NCBI GenBank assembly: GCA_018715765.1
Contig: DVKY01000011.1
Location: 1-64,000 of the forward strand
Origin: Fimivicinus intestinavium
Lineage (GTDB): Bacteria; Bacillota; Clostridia; Oscillospirales; Acutalibacteraceae
Direction of reading: 5' to 3'
DNA: 64,000 nucleotides
The translations under genes were made by a program, and so were the position numbers. This document shows, piece after piece, positions 17,767-25,959 of this stretch. The stretch's first letter is position 1, and each line of letters opens with the position of its first letter. The notes under the pieces were generated by a model. It saw only the letters and a program-made list of their open reading frames with translations, was not told where the DNA came from and made no database searches.

Positions 17767-17837
17767 AGTAAAGAATGGTCGGAAGAAGCGGGGCCTGTTA
17801 CCGGTTCCGCTTTCTTCATAAAAGAAGGAGGATTGAT

Positions 17838-18620
17838 ATGGATTTCCCATTATCTGTAGATCGTCTTGCCGCAGACGGAACGGTAAAGCATATTGTAAGC
17901 TGGTCTGGTGGGAAGGACTCGTCGGCCATGCTGATCCGAATGGTCGAGACAGGAATGCACATTGACGATATCGTTTTTATTGAAGTAATGGCGACTCCAA
18001 CGCTTGGGGCCGAACTTCCGGAGATGTACGAATACATGGAAAGGATGGAACAGTACATCGGACGAAAAATCACCGTTGTCCGTTCAGAGCTGGACTTTGA
18101 AACGGCATTCCATCAACCCTATCGTTCGGGGGCAAGAGCTGGGACAATCTACGGCTTTCCTCTTACGGTCGGCGCATGGTGCAACGACCGGCTGAAATTG
18201 CGGACGATACGGCGGCATTACAAAACATACGGTGAACATATTCGCTATTTAGGGCTGGCTGCCGATGAACCCAAGCGGATTGCCAAGCTGGAGCCGGTTT
18301 GCCGTGCGCCTCTTGCCGAATGGGGCATGACAGAGCGTGACTGCGTGGACTTCCTGGAAAAGCGAGAGATGATGAATCCACTCTATCGGAAGTTCAAGCG
18401 TCTCGGCTGCTGGTTTTGTGTCAAGCAAGGCCTGGACTCCCTGCGCGTGCTGCGGCGGGACTATCCCGAATACTGGGCGATGTTGCTGGCGTGGGACAAG
18501 GAAAGCCCCCGCACCTTTAAGCCAAACTGCACGGTCGCAGATTTGGAACATCGGTTTTCACTGGAAGACCGGCAGATTCATCTTTTCACATCTTTGGAAA
18601 CGCAGCAACGGGCGGCGTAG
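17838..18620 (+). CDS. PAPS-reductase-like PP-loop ATPase
   Basis: A 260-aa member of the phosphoadenosine-phosphosulfate-reductase-like family. The PP-loop SGGKDSSAM begins at residue 23, so ATP pyrophosphatase chemistry is expected. Cys191 and Cys194 in GCWFCVKQ could hold an Fe-S cluster or zinc. The usual CysH C-terminal motif is absent, and no sulfate-assimilation genes are nearby, so assimilatory reduction is unlikely. Homologues on phages and integrative elements are thought to modify nucleic acids or metabolites, and DndC is a distant relative. The ATG at 17838 follows AAGGAGG. It is the last gene before a strong terminator. Confidence 0.78.
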   Translation: MDFPLSVDRLAADGTVKHIVSWSGGKDSSAMLIRMVETGMHIDDIVFIEVMATPTLGAELPEMYEYMERMEQYIGRKITVVRSELDFETAFHQPYRSGARAGTIYGFPLTVGAWCNDRLKLRTIRRHYKTYGEHIRYLGLAADEPKRIAKLEPVCRAPLAEWGMTERDCVDFLEKREMMNPLYRKFKRLGCWFCVKQGLDSLRVLRRDYPEYWAMLLAWDKESPRTFKPNCTVADLEHRFSLEDRQIHLFTSLETQQRAA

Positions 18621-18640
18621 GTATATAAATGGAAACTTTA

Positions 18641-18672
18641 GGGGACAGATTTTTTCTGTCCCCGCTTTTTTG
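18641..18672 (+). terminator. Terminator of the element's main operon
   Basis: GGGGACAGA and TCTGTCCCC form a perfect 9-bp stem around a short T loop, followed by GCTTTTTTG. It separates the replication operon from the partition genes. Confidence 0.85.
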
Positions 18673-18737
18673 TTGAAATAACACGCATTCAAGTCGTATT
18701 AAATAAGTATAAACCAAATCTCAAAGGAGTTGACGCC

Positions 18738-19649
18738 ATGTTAATCAGTATCGACCATGGAAACAAACAAATCAAAACCGTACACAAAACCTTTACTTCC
18801 GGCCTGTGTGAAAGCGACACACGGCCGCCATTCGGCAGCGGCGTGCTGTTCTACAACGGCAAATACTACACCCTGTCCGATCGGCGTATCCCGTATATGC
18901 GGGACAAGACCGCCGACGAACGCTTCTTCATTCTTACGCTCTTCGCCATCGGCTTTGAGTTGCGGCAGATGCTGCCGGCGGAGAACCCGGTTAGGGTTCA
19001 GCTGTGCGTTGGCCTGCCGCCGGCGCACTACGGAACGCTGTATAAGAAGTTCGAGGAGTATTTCCTCGGCCGGGGCGTCCTCAATTTTCAGCTCGGCGGC
19101 GAACCGTTTTCCGTCCTGATTACCGAAGCCGTCTGCTTCCCGCAGGCTTATGCAGCCGCAATTCCCGTCTATGCAAAGCTCCAGCAGCTTCCCAAAGCGG
19201 TGATTGTAGACATCGGGGGCTTTACGGCGGATTACCTGCAAATCAAATACGGGCAGGCGGACCTTTCCGTGTGCGATTCACTGGAAAACGGCGTAATTGT
19301 TCTCTACAACCGCGTCAAATCCAAAATCAATGCGGATTTCGATATGCTGCTGGAGGAATCGGACATCGACGCCATCCTGCTGGATAAGGGGCAGGGGTAT
19401 GACGAAACGGTCTGCCGGATCGTCCGGGAACAGGCTCGGCTTTTCATTGACGACCTGACCGGAAGGCTGCGGGAGCGGATGATCGACCTGCGCTCCGGCA
19501 AGACGGTTTTCGTGGGCGGCGGTTCCATCCTGCTGAGAGAGCAGATTGAAGCCTGCGGGAAAGCCGGCCCGGCGCTTTTCGTGGACGAGCTGGCCGCGAA
19601 CACAAAGGGCTATGAGCTGCTGTACCGGGCCTCCAAGTTCGGAGGATAA
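18738..19649 (+). CDS. ParM/StbA-like actin-type partition ATPase
   Basis: A 303-aa actin-fold protein of plasmid segregation systems, which polymerises to push DNA copies apart. The N-terminal phosphate-1 motif is ISIDHGNKQIK, phosphate-2 is IVDIGGFTADYLQ near residues 155-167, and the adenosine motif is KTVFVGGGSILL near 255. It starts at ATG 18738 after AAAGGAG. The ParR-like partner starts 5 nt after the stop. Finding such a pair on a chromosomally inserted element suggests a plasmid-like circular phase. Confidence 0.8.
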   Translation: MLISIDHGNKQIKTVHKTFTSGLCESDTRPPFGSGVLFYNGKYYTLSDRRIPYMRDKTADERFFILTLFAIGFELRQMLPAENPVRVQLCVGLPPAHYGTLYKKFEEYFLGRGVLNFQLGGEPFSVLITEAVCFPQAYAAAIPVYAKLQQLPKAVIVDIGGFTADYLQIKYGQADLSVCDSLENGVIVLYNRVKSKINADFDMLLEESDIDAILLDKGQGYDETVCRIVREQARLFIDDLTGRLRERMIDLRSGKTVFVGGGSILLREQIEACGKAGPALFVDELAANTKGYELLYRASKFGG

Positions 19650-19653
19650 GCCT

Positions 19654-20034
19654 ATGCCGGAGAAAAAAGAACAGAACAAATTTACCATACAGTTTAATGC
19701 CGCCGATCCGTCCCACCGGCAGGTTGCCGACGTCCTCAACCGGCAGGGGCGGCGCAAGGCGCAGTTCCTTGTCAACGCCGTCCAGCATTATCTGCACTGC
19801 CCTGAAACGCCGGATATCCCCCAGGCGGAGCCGGCAGATACCCGCGTGATTGAAGAGCTTGTCCGGCGTATTCTGGAAGAACAGGGCAAAACGGTTCCCA
19901 CGGCTCGGGAAACGGAAAATGGGCGGCCCTCCTTTCCGCGTTCAGAAAGCGTCCGCTGCGATGACGCGGAGGAACTGCCGGGAGAAAAAGGGCTAGCGGC
20001 TATCGCCAATACAATGGCGGCATTCCGGAAATAA
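19654..20034 (+). CDS. ParR-like centromere-binding adaptor
   Basis: A 126-aa protein; the N terminus KFTIQFNAADPSHRQVADVL followed by RQGRRKAQFLVNAVQHYL fits the ribbon-helix-helix DNA-binding part of ParR-type adaptors, which dock centromere repeats onto ParM filaments. The remaining 80 residues are charged and probably flexible, ending in a short helix (GLAAIANTMAAF) that may contact the filament. Its position directly behind the ParM-like gene supports the call. I searched 18673-18737 for direct repeats that could be a parC site and saw none that are convincing. Confidence 0.65.
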   Translation: MPEKKEQNKFTIQFNAADPSHRQVADVLNRQGRRKAQFLVNAVQHYLHCPETPDIPQAEPADTRVIEELVRRILEEQGKTVPTARETENGRPSFPRSESVRCDDAEELPGEKGLAAIANTMAAFRK

Positions 20035-20353
20035 AAAACTCAACTTTTCGCTACCTATGAATTAACTTTAGCTTTAATCCCACCCACGAAACGGGCGTTT
20101 GTTGAGTCCATGCCAAAATGGCAGTAACTCTTTTTCTAAAGTGCTAAGACAAAAAGAACGACAATCTTCTTATTGAAAATTGCCGTTTTTGGGGGGCTGA
20201 TTTCTGAGTTCCAAATCCTGCTCCTGTTAAACAATTAACTTCTCACTAATTTTATCGTTAAAAAGAGGAGTACGAGAAGTAAAAGCTTGATCATCACACA
20301 AAAGGATTCTATCTCGTCAGTTATAATTCAAGGTATTCTGTGGTGAGGTTGTA
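20035..20353. other. Intergenic junction between element core and cargo module 1
   Basis: About 320 nt of AT-rich sequence with no supportable ORF. It contains a small TGCCA/TGGCA palindrome near 20110 and several near-poly-T/A stretches. It is a candidate boundary where the glycan cargo was joined, but I see no inverted-repeat pair or transposase remnant. Confidence 0.4.
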
Positions 20354-21544
20354 TTAGTTTTCTTTTTTTCGATACTCCCTTGGCGTCATGCCGGTGGCTT
20401 TTTTAAACACCGTCTGAAAATGTGCCTGGCTGGAAAAGCCCAAGCTGTTAGCTATCTCAATCAGACTGGCATTGGAAAAGCGGAGAAGGCGCTTTCCTTC
20501 TTGTAGGCGCTGGTAGGTTTGGTATTCTCCTAAACTCTGGCCCATTTCCTTTTTAAACTGGCGGGTAAGCCATGCTCGGCTCATACCTACAAAACCAGCA
20601 GCCTCATCTATGCCAACATCACCAGTGGGGTGCGCGCGTAGAAATTGCACACACTGGGCAATCTTAGGAGAGAGATGCTCAGGCAACTTTTCACGAGCTA
20701 CTCGTTGCGCAAAATCAATCAACATATTATATTGCAATAATTTTATCTCGCCTACCGTGGCAGCCCGCTCACATTCCTGTGAATATATGTCCATGAGGAA
20801 ATAGGCATTTTCGTCATCCATCCCACCCGGGATGGCGGCTGTTTTTCCGACTACGCAGAGAAGACCAATAAAAATATTTTTTGCCTGTCTTAAGGGCGAA
20901 TCCGCGACCTTCCCCTCTTTTAGATTGGCTACCTTGCCCAGTGTGGAGAGAAACTTTTGAAGCTTCTCCACATCCCCCTCTCGTATGTATGCGAGGATCA
21001 TGCTTTCCACCGCAAAGGTTTCATGGCGGTTAAGCTCCCAACTATTGTACATGGCGTCTCGTTGACGCACTGCTTCCGGTTGCCTTGCCGCAAGGAAGTC
21101 CTCCACTAGCCATTTTGAGGATTCTGTTATACGGCTGTTAAAAAGATAGTCCAGATACTGCATCATATTGACAAACTGTGTGTAGGTATACCGTGGAATC
21201 CCTGCCAGAAACCAATAGAGCAGTGACCAATCCCGATTACTGATACCGTTGCACCTAGCGTAGGCGGAGACCATTCGCTCAGTGACCGGCATGCTGAACA
21301 CGGGGCCCACTACAAGAATCTGTTCAGTATGCTCAATCCGAATCATTCCATACTGCCCGGAATCAACAGAATCAAATAATTCCCAGTTTTCGGAAAGCTC
21401 TTGAATATGGGAAGATATCTCGTGGTAGATATCCAACGGTCTGTCAAGGGAGGAAAAAACCTGTTCCTGATTGCCATCCCGGAACAGAGCAACAGGCAGA
21501 TAATGCGAAGCGTAAAACAGCCGACAGAAAGTTTCTACATTCAT
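20354..21544 (-). CDS. AraC-family transcriptional regulator (module 1)
   Basis: A 396-aa regulator with an N-terminal sensor region of about 290 residues (CRLFYASHYLPVALFRDGN onward) and two C-terminal AraC helix-turn-helix motifs: VGIDEAAGFVGMSRAWLTRQ and then SLIEIANSLGFSSQAHFQTV. The start at 21544 is preceded by GAGGGAG, and the longer frame to 21604 would cover the promoter. It is divergent from the GPH symporter. It is a clear paralogue of the regulator at 41618-42817, sharing FYASHY, QAKN-F-IG and the QYNML-DFA segments. It probably senses an imported sugar and activates the module. Confidence 0.88.
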   Translation of the reverse strand: MNVETFCRLFYASHYLPVALFRDGNQEQVFSSLDRPLDIYHEISSHIQELSENWELFDSVDSGQYGMIRIEHTEQILVVGPVFSMPVTERMVSAYARCNGISNRDWSLLYWFLAGIPRYTYTQFVNMMQYLDYLFNSRITESSKWLVEDFLAARQPEAVRQRDAMYNSWELNRHETFAVESMILAYIREGDVEKLQKFLSTLGKVANLKEGKVADSPLRQAKNIFIGLLCVVGKTAAIPGGMDDENAYFLMDIYSQECERAATVGEIKLLQYNMLIDFAQRVAREKLPEHLSPKIAQCVQFLRAHPTGDVGIDEAAGFVGMSRAWLTRQFKKEMGQSLGEYQTYQRLQEGKRLLRFSNASLIEIANSLGFSSQAHFQTVFKKATGMTPREYRKKEN

Positions 21545-21569
21545 TAAAACAGCTCCCTCTATCCGAATA

Positions 21570-21599
21570 TATAATATTATATTCCCAAATGAAATACAA
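21570..21599. promoter_or_regulatory. Conserved regulator-promoter element, copy 1
   Basis: TATAATATTATA (perfect palindrome, 21570-21581), a 9-nt spacer, then GAAATACAA (21591-21599). The identical layout occurs upstream of the second AraC gene at 42843-42872. On the minus strand it reads TTGTAT-N17-TATTAT, a plausible promoter of the regulator gene; the palindrome could also be its operator. Confidence 0.55.
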
Positions 21600-21663
21600 T
21601 ACAACTCCTTTTTCTTATTATTTTAGTATAAGTAATAAAAAAATAATAAAAGGGGAAAGAAAA

Positions 21664-23361
21664 ATGGCAGTAAAACTATTGAGCCGCGGCTTGTTTGAAA
21701 AACCATTTATGGATTCACGGATTAAAACCCAAACGGTATCCCGGAAAGAAAAGATCCTAGGTCATGTGGTGGGACCGCTAGGTTTGATCTTTGTAGTGAA
21801 CACCATCGCAGCGTTGGTGGAAAAGTTTTTTACGCAGCAGACGGGCGCTATCTATGGTCAGGCTAATATTGACATGGTCATGCAGATGGGCAAATATTAC
21901 GAAGTGATCATGACCGGTGCAAAGCTGCTGGCGGTGGCAGTCGGCCTTCTAAATGGATGGCTGGTGCAACACACCCAGTCCCGGCAGGGACGCATGCGGC
22001 CGTGGTATCTGATCTTCGGCTTTGTGTCCATTGCTATTGGCTGTCTAATCTTCCTGTTCCCAGGCAATGATCTGGGAGGAAATTATTGGTACTATTTCTT
22101 TTTCCTGCTGATATGCTACCACACCGTCGGATCGCTCTTTTTCTATGAGTTCCGAGACAACATCTGCTCATTGACTACTCGGGATCCCAAGGAAAAAACG
22201 CAGGTGCAGTTTGTGCGAAAAATGTCCTGGACACTGATCTCTGGCGTCATCATCGGCATGATTATCAACATGGTGGTGCTGCCCATGTGGCTGGAAAAGG
22301 ATATTAATGGTTATCCCATTCTGATGATATGCCTATGTGTAATCGCGATCCCGTTGTTGCTGATGGAATACTATTACACCCGAGAGCGCATTACTGAAGA
22401 TGTGACCGTCGAGGCAGGCATCGGTAAGGTGAACAATGTACCGCTCCATGTGCAGATCAAAGCTCTGATTACCAACAAATACTTTGTGATCCTTACGATC
22501 CTCACTACCTTAACGGGCATCGTGGATGGCTTCAAGGGCGGGAACGTTCAGTTCTTTTACATAAAGTTTTTATTGGGTGGCGCGGAAAATCCCATGATGT
22601 ACACGATCTATCAGATCGTCACAGGTATCCCCTTGGGCTTAGGTGCAATTTTCGCCTATCCTCTCGCTCGTAAAATGGGTATCCGTAATTTTACGATGCT
22701 CGGGTATTCTTTCGTTTTCGCCGGAAGCCTGATGGGCTGGATTTTCCCGTCCAACTTGCCGGTGGCCTTCGCGGCGGGGTTCATGCGCCAGCTGGGCTTG
22801 ATCCCTAACGCATATATCTTTATGACGCTGGTGTGCTTTGCCTATGACAGCGTGGAACAAAGAAGCTATTTCCGTCCGGAGGGGCTCATGGGCTTCGCCA
22901 TCATCGGTGCCCTTAAAAACATCGTACAGGCGCCGTTTGCAGGCGGGTACGAGTCTGGCATTTTACAGCTTGGCTTTGTGGATGCCGCAGGCCTGCTTCC
23001 CAACGAAGAAGTCAAGAGCTTTATGGTGTTTGCTTTCTATGCTTTCGACCTTGTGTGTGCGGCCATTTATCTAATTTTGTTGCCGTTTGTGGATATTGAG
23101 AAAAAGATGCCCGCCATCAACGCTGAGCTTGTGCAACGTAAAAAAGAAGCGGTGCTGGCCAAAGGAGAGGAATGGATTGCACCAGAGGAACTGGAGCGCC
23201 GAGAACGGGAAGAACAGGCCGCGCGCCATGAGGCAAACCGTATTGAGGATCTGAAAAAGTATTGTCTGAGAAAAGGCCTTGACTTTGAGACAGAAAACAG
23301 TAAATATCTGGAAAAACAGGAGAAAAAACAAGCAAAAGCAGCAAGGCACAGCAAAAAATAA
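21664..23361 (+). CDS. GPH-family oligosaccharide:cation symporter (module 1)
   Basis: A 565-aa membrane protein of the MelB-like glycoside-pentoside-hexuronide family with about 12 hydrophobic segments. Family features include SRQGRMRPWYLIFGF in the loop after TM3 and aromatic-rich YWYYFFFLLICYHTVGS. The C-terminal 85 residues are very charged and cytoplasmic (KKEAVLAKGEEWIAPEELER onward). The ATG at 21664 follows GGGGAAAG. It likely imports glycosides or short oligosaccharides with Na+ or H+. It is strongly similar to the symporter at 43744, including the first 60 residues and the charged tail, so both come from one ancestor. Confidence 0.9.
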   Translation: MAVKLLSRGLFEKPFMDSRIKTQTVSRKEKILGHVVGPLGLIFVVNTIAALVEKFFTQQTGAIYGQANIDMVMQMGKYYEVIMTGAKLLAVAVGLLNGWLVQHTQSRQGRMRPWYLIFGFVSIAIGCLIFLFPGNDLGGNYWYYFFFLLICYHTVGSLFFYEFRDNICSLTTRDPKEKTQVQFVRKMSWTLISGVIIGMIINMVVLPMWLEKDINGYPILMICLCVIAIPLLLMEYYYTRERITEDVTVEAGIGKVNNVPLHVQIKALITNKYFVILTILTTLTGIVDGFKGGNVQFFYIKFLLGGAENPMMYTIYQIVTGIPLGLGAIFAYPLARKMGIRNFTMLGYSFVFAGSLMGWIFPSNLPVAFAAGFMRQLGLIPNAYIFMTLVCFAYDSVEQRSYFRPEGLMGFAIIGALKNIVQAPFAGGYESGILQLGFVDAAGLLPNEEVKSFMVFAFYAFDLVCAAIYLILLPFVDIEKKMPAINAELVQRKKEAVLAKGEEWIAPEELERREREEQAARHEANRIEDLKKYCLRKGLDFETENSKYLEKQEKKQAKAARHSKK

Positions 23362-23387
23362 AATGGAAACAAAGGAGAAAATGAACG

Positions 23388-25817
23388 ATGAAACAGCGTA
23401 TTTCCATTCATAAGGCGGTTCGAAACATAGGTGCAATGGATTTTTCCCACTTACTGGACGCACCGGCGGGTAAGCACGGCTTTGTCACAGTGAAAAACGG
23501 CCACTTCTATTTTGAAGACGGTACTCGGGTACGGTTTATCGGTTTCAACTTGCCCTGCCGTTCCAACACACCGGATCACGAGACGGCGGACAAAATGGCC
23601 GCCCGCTTCGCTACTATGGGAGTGAATGTGATCCGTCTGCACGCAGCGGACGCTCCCGTTGGCGATGAGCCTTGCAGCTGGTCCAGTTGCCGGCAGGCGC
23701 CGCTGCTGAACTATGAGGGCGGAACCACTCGTGAATTTACAGTTGAAGGGTTGGATCGGTTCGACTACTTTTGGGCGCAATTGAAAAAAAGAGGCATTTA
23801 TCTGCATATCGACTTGATCGTGGCTAGAGCTTTCACGGAGGGTGATGATCTGGACTATCCGGGCCGCCCAGGCTCTTGTCTGAAATGCTATACCATGATC
23901 AACGGTCGGATGATTGAACTGCAAAAAGAGTATGCTCAAAAGCTTTTATGCCATGAAAATCCCTACACTGGTACTCGACTGATTGACGACCCGGCGGTGA
24001 TGACGATACAGATCAACAATGAGGACTCTGTACTCAAGGGAACCGCGGAGCTTAAGGATCTGGATAATATCAAGCCTTACCGCAGGGAATTGCAGGAAAA
24101 ATTCGGCCATTTCCTGCTGGCGAAATACGGCAGCAGGGAAAAACTGAAAGAGGCTTGGACCTTTGAGGGGACCTGTGCGCTGGGCGATGACGAGGACCCT
24201 GCAGCCGGCACGGTGCGTATTGCGGAGGGTAGCTTTGTACAGCCGGTAAACGAGCCGCTGGGCGACTGGGCCGCCCCCACCGGGCCTGCCCGCTATGGGG
24301 ACTATATGGAGTTCGGCATCGAGATGAACCGCCGGTTTTACAAGGACATGAAGAGCTTCCTGCGGTCACTGGGAGCGAAAGCGCCCATCGTGACCAGTAA
24401 TCTGCTGGGGGGCGCGGCCGACGTGTACGGGCACATCGACGGCGATCTGATGGAAAACAACAGCTATTTCAACCATCCTTTGCTGCCGGTGCAGAACAAC
24501 ACCTATGTAGTGGGCGGTCTGCAGGAGTATGTGAGCCTAAACCCGCTGACCATGCAGCAGGGATACGGTGCGGCACGCACCACGCTACTGTCGCTGGCCG
24601 CCACGGCAGTGGTAGCGCAAAAGCCCTTTGTACTCAGCGAGTGGAACGAGTACGGGGCCTATCCCTTCCACTCCACGTCCTTTGTGCAGACGGTGGCTTA
24701 TGCCTGCCTCAATGACTGGGACGGCTTGATCCTGTACGCCCACCATACATCGGAAAGCTGGGACGATCAGCCCGCCGATGAGATCCTCAATATTTTTGAT
24801 GCCTATAACGACCCGTCGCTGATCTGTCAGTGGGGCTTTATGGCGGAAATCTTTCTGAAAGGACTGGTGTCTCCAGCGCAAAAGCGAGCGCAGATCGTCT
24901 ACACACATGGAGATCTAGCTACCCTGCCAAATTTCCACATGATGCCCAACTGTGTTTTGCCTTATATCACCGCTACAGAGAGCGTTTTTCTGGATGGGGG
25001 CGAGTCTTACATCGGCACGGCGGATGTGGCGGTGAACGCCGGCTTTGTGAACGGGACTGACCTTTCCCAGGCGCAACATGGGGTGTATTATGCCTGGTCG
25101 CCGTACCGGGATGCTTTCCGCCGTTACAAAGACAACACCCGATTGGCTTGGGCCAAGGCCCAGGGTGCCCAGCTTTTGCCGGGTGTGACCCTATCGGACA
25201 AGACTCTGGTGTTCGATGACATCACCGCGCTGTCCGGCGGAGGAGACTACCGTGCGTTCGCCCGAGCACTGACAAAGGCCATGCAGACATGGGGCGTTTT
25301 GCCTGAGGGCACTGGTTATGTGGACGAGGCGCTCATTTCGGAAACCAAAGAGCTGACCTTTGACCCAGCACACAGCCGCTTTGTCATTGCCGCCGGCCGG
25401 TGCGGCTATTTCAGCGGCAAGCCGGAAGGGGAGATCGCGCTGTGCAAAACCATTTCGTTCCGGGCTCAAAACGATCGCCTATCGGTCTCCCTGCTCGCCA
25501 GGGACAGCCAGCCGTTGGACAGTTCCCGAGAGCTGCTGATCACTGCAGTGGGCGAAACGGGTATGGACGGAACCGTGCAAAGCCCAGTGGAGTTTATTCC
25601 GGGTGTGCCTTTCACTGCTTCTGCTTTTATGGGCAAACTCTATGCAGATATCTGGGAGGGCATGTTGACAGTGGATTCACCCAGCGCTTCTCTGGAGGCG
25701 TTAGATGTTACAGGCCAGTCTCTGGGTATGGTGCCGGGCATCGCAGAGGGAGGCAAAACCGTTTTCACACTTACAGGCCAGCAGCCAGCAGTGGCGTATC
25801 TGCTGTGCCTTGCATAG
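23388..25817 (+). CDS. Clan GH-A glycoside hydrolase, family uncertain (GH5-like)
   Basis: An 809-aa cytoplasmic enzyme without signal peptide. The N-terminal (beta/alpha)8 barrel begins FYFEDGTRVRFIGFNLPCRS. The likely acid/base is Glu212 in QINNEDS and the likely nucleophile Glu418 in VLSEWNEYGAYP, the strand-4 and strand-7 glutamates of clan GH-A retaining enzymes. The last 300 residues look like beta-sandwich accessory domains. It lies 26 nt after the symporter and starts with ATG after AAAGGAG. Substrate is not readable from sequence; the neighbours suggest a beta-linked plant oligosaccharide. Confidence 0.7.
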   Translation: MKQRISIHKAVRNIGAMDFSHLLDAPAGKHGFVTVKNGHFYFEDGTRVRFIGFNLPCRSNTPDHETADKMAARFATMGVNVIRLHAADAPVGDEPCSWSSCRQAPLLNYEGGTTREFTVEGLDRFDYFWAQLKKRGIYLHIDLIVARAFTEGDDLDYPGRPGSCLKCYTMINGRMIELQKEYAQKLLCHENPYTGTRLIDDPAVMTIQINNEDSVLKGTAELKDLDNIKPYRRELQEKFGHFLLAKYGSREKLKEAWTFEGTCALGDDEDPAAGTVRIAEGSFVQPVNEPLGDWAAPTGPARYGDYMEFGIEMNRRFYKDMKSFLRSLGAKAPIVTSNLLGGAADVYGHIDGDLMENNSYFNHPLLPVQNNTYVVGGLQEYVSLNPLTMQQGYGAARTTLLSLAATAVVAQKPFVLSEWNEYGAYPFHSTSFVQTVAYACLNDWDGLILYAHHTSESWDDQPADEILNIFDAYNDPSLICQWGFMAEIFLKGLVSPAQKRAQIVYTHGDLATLPNFHMMPNCVLPYITATESVFLDGGESYIGTADVAVNAGFVNGTDLSQAQHGVYYAWSPYRDAFRRYKDNTRLAWAKAQGAQLLPGVTLSDKTLVFDDITALSGGGDYRAFARALTKAMQTWGVLPEGTGYVDEALISETKELTFDPAHSRFVIAAGRCGYFSGKPEGEIALCKTISFRAQNDRLSVSLLARDSQPLDSSRELLITAVGETGMDGTVQSPVEFIPGVPFTASAFMGKLYADIWEGMLTVDSPSASLEALDVTGQSLGMVPGIAEGGKTVFTLTGQQPAVAYLLCLA

Positions 25818-25905
25818 GAAGCGACGCATACAAATCGCTTTTCCGGGAGTGTGCAATTTGAAGGGATATAGAACCAGAAAGGGCCTATCCCGTACAACAG
25901 ATACG

Positions 25906-25931
25906 CAAAAGCGATGATGGATCCGCTTTTG
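25906..25931. promoter_or_regulatory. Inverted repeat upstream of GH94 gene
   Basis: CAAAAGCG and CGCTTTTG form a perfect 8-bp inverted repeat separated by 10 nt, 28 nt before the GH94 start. There is no T-run, so an operator or a processing/stability hairpin is more likely than a terminator. Confidence 0.4.
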
Positions 25932-25959
25932 CAGATGAAAAATCAGAGAGGAAATGACT

